Below are positions 63,447 through 64,000 of a stretch of DNA of 64,000 nt, in pieces. The stretch lies in NCBI GenBank assembly GCA_037013495.1, contig CM072803.1, forward strand, positions 55,503,627-55,567,626. Direction: 5' to 3'. The notes under the pieces were generated by a model that worked only from the letters and a program-made list of their open reading frames with translations, was not told where the DNA came from and ran no database searches. The position numbers and the translations under genes were made by a program. Every line of letters begins with the position of its first letter. Within the stretch, counting starts at the first letter, position 1. This DNA is from Hippophae tibetana. Taxonomy: Eukaryota; Streptophyta; Magnoliopsida; Rosales; Elaeagnaceae.

Positions 63447-64000
63447 TGGATGGCATTGTAATGAATTTGCCTTTGGTTGTCCCCTTCTCCCCAGAAATCT
63501 AGGTTTCAAACCTATTCTAAGAGTAAGAGTTAGTGAAATATGATGCTACTTATTACGCTCATCCACAATAGCAATTTATCTAGCTAGGTAACAAAAAGTT
63601 TACAAATGATGTCTGAAACAACCTCTATCCATCAACATTTTTCATTTGGAAGGGAGGTAATATAATTTGCATGAATTTGCCTATGCGGGGAATTAGGACT
63701 TACAAAGGAAAGAAAATAATCATAGATCATGAGGAAAAATCAATACGGGGAAAATGAAACATAATCATTTTCTCATATCTATATTATAAAAGAAAGTTCT
63801 CGAAATAAATACTACGCGTTTTATTTCCTAATAATTATGATATGTATTTAAGTGAAATTATTACGTCTTATGATGCAAAACTATTTAAATTTGAAATTTT
63901 GTTCATTATTCTAAATAAGAGATCAATAATTCTCATTTTCGACTCATTTTTGACATCAATATTCTTAACTTATTTATAAGTTATTGTGATTTTTTTGGAT
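63447..64000. repeat. Last full monomer (117) and truncated start of the next
   Basis: Monomer 117 has the 'GGCATTGTAATG', 'CTCCCCAG', 'CTTATTACG' and 'TTATCTAGC' head and the 'TACGGGG', 'GTTCTCG' and 'GATATGTATTT' body, as do monomers 109 and 114. It lies 1,641 bp after monomer 114, three monomers rather than five. The anchor of the next monomer is at 63996 and the window ends four bases later, so the array continues beyond the window. Confidence 0.93.

Larger units (their letters stand above)
1..64000. repeat. Satellite DNA array, ~547-bp monomer, ~117 tandem copies
   Basis: The window is filled end to end by one tandemly repeated, AT-rich unit. The same ordered landmarks recur every 530 to 551 bp: 'TGGATGGCATCG', 'CCTAGAAATCTAGG', 'TGCGGGGAATTAGGAC', 'ACTATTTAAATTTG', and a terminal 'AACTTATTTATAAGTT'. 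I followed 117 complete intervals from anchor 14 to anchor 63996, mean about 546.8 bp. All copies lie in one orientation, with no inverted block and no non-repeat insert. The common length classes are 546-547 and 549-550 bp. They differ mainly by a GT insertion in 'GATAT(GT)ATTTAA'. Copies with a 9-bp deletion are usually 540 bp. Both window edges fall within a monomer, so the true array is longer. Known biology: arrays like this form constitutive heterochromatin near centromeres or telomeres. I do not recognise the family and cannot name the host; a plant is a guess. Confidence 0.98.

Noticed and set aside
1..64000. Short open reading frames on both strands along the array
   Set aside because: The sequence is AT-rich with many stops. 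The usual 547-bp period is not a multiple of three, so each frame shifts at every monomer. No frame gives a recognisable protein.
1..64000. CRISPR array, because of regular repeats
   Set aside because: The repeat unit is about 547 bp and directly abutting. There are no short repeats with unique spacers and no cas genes.

Overview
The whole 64,000-base window is one uninterrupted array of AT-rich satellite DNA. It holds about 117 head-to-tail copies of a monomer of about 547 bp (530 to 551 bp). It starts and ends inside a monomer, so the array is longer than the window. I found no protein-coding gene, RNA gene, transposable element, CRISPR array or unique spacer. Monomers are numbered here from an anchor base: the T before the G/C-G step that opens the 'TGGATGGCATCG' segment. 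Anchor 1 is at 14 and anchor 118 at 63996, which gives a mean period of about 546.8 bp. All monomers read in the same direction.

An array like this, with higher-order repeats and repeated local duplication, indicates a eukaryotic heterochromatic locus (pericentromeric, centromeric or subtelomeric). Base differences fall often at CpG steps as C-to-T or G-to-A changes, which fits a genome with cytosine methylation. A plant is a reasonable guess, but no unique sequence here names the organism or the chromosomal position.

The layout is a mosaic of higher-order repeat (HOR) regimes. 1-7127: a 5-monomer HOR of about 2,736 bp, two full copies and a partial third. 7128-11511: related 4-monomer units of about 2,192 bp. 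11512-20831: alternating A/B dimers with a 6-monomer super-period of about 3,290 bp. 20832-23564: mixed monomers. 23565-29037: two copies of a 2,737-bp 5-mer. 29038-33971: a 1,099-bp dimer within a 2,193-bp 4-mer. 33972-34501: the shortest monomer (530 bp). 34502-41051: a near-perfect 3,275-bp 6-mer duplication. 41052-45415, and again 52520-54701: a 2,182-bp 4-mer. 45416-48149: chimeric monomers. 48150-52519: a 2,185-bp 4-mer duplication. 54702-57972: mixed. 57973-63446: a 2,740-bp 5-mer duplication. 63447 to the end: one more monomer.

Every monomer has the same plan: a hypervariable T-rich leader; a head with two overlapping inverted repeats; a middle; a variable A-rich part with a TATA-like site; a nearly invariant AT-rich block; an 11-bp tandem doublet; and a terminal 18-bp inverted repeat. 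Subtypes differ in leader and body, and many monomers join the head of one subtype to the body of another. This is what unequal exchange and gene conversion leave behind. I saw no sign of a defence system, operon or other gene-based system. What merits a second look is the array's structure and history.
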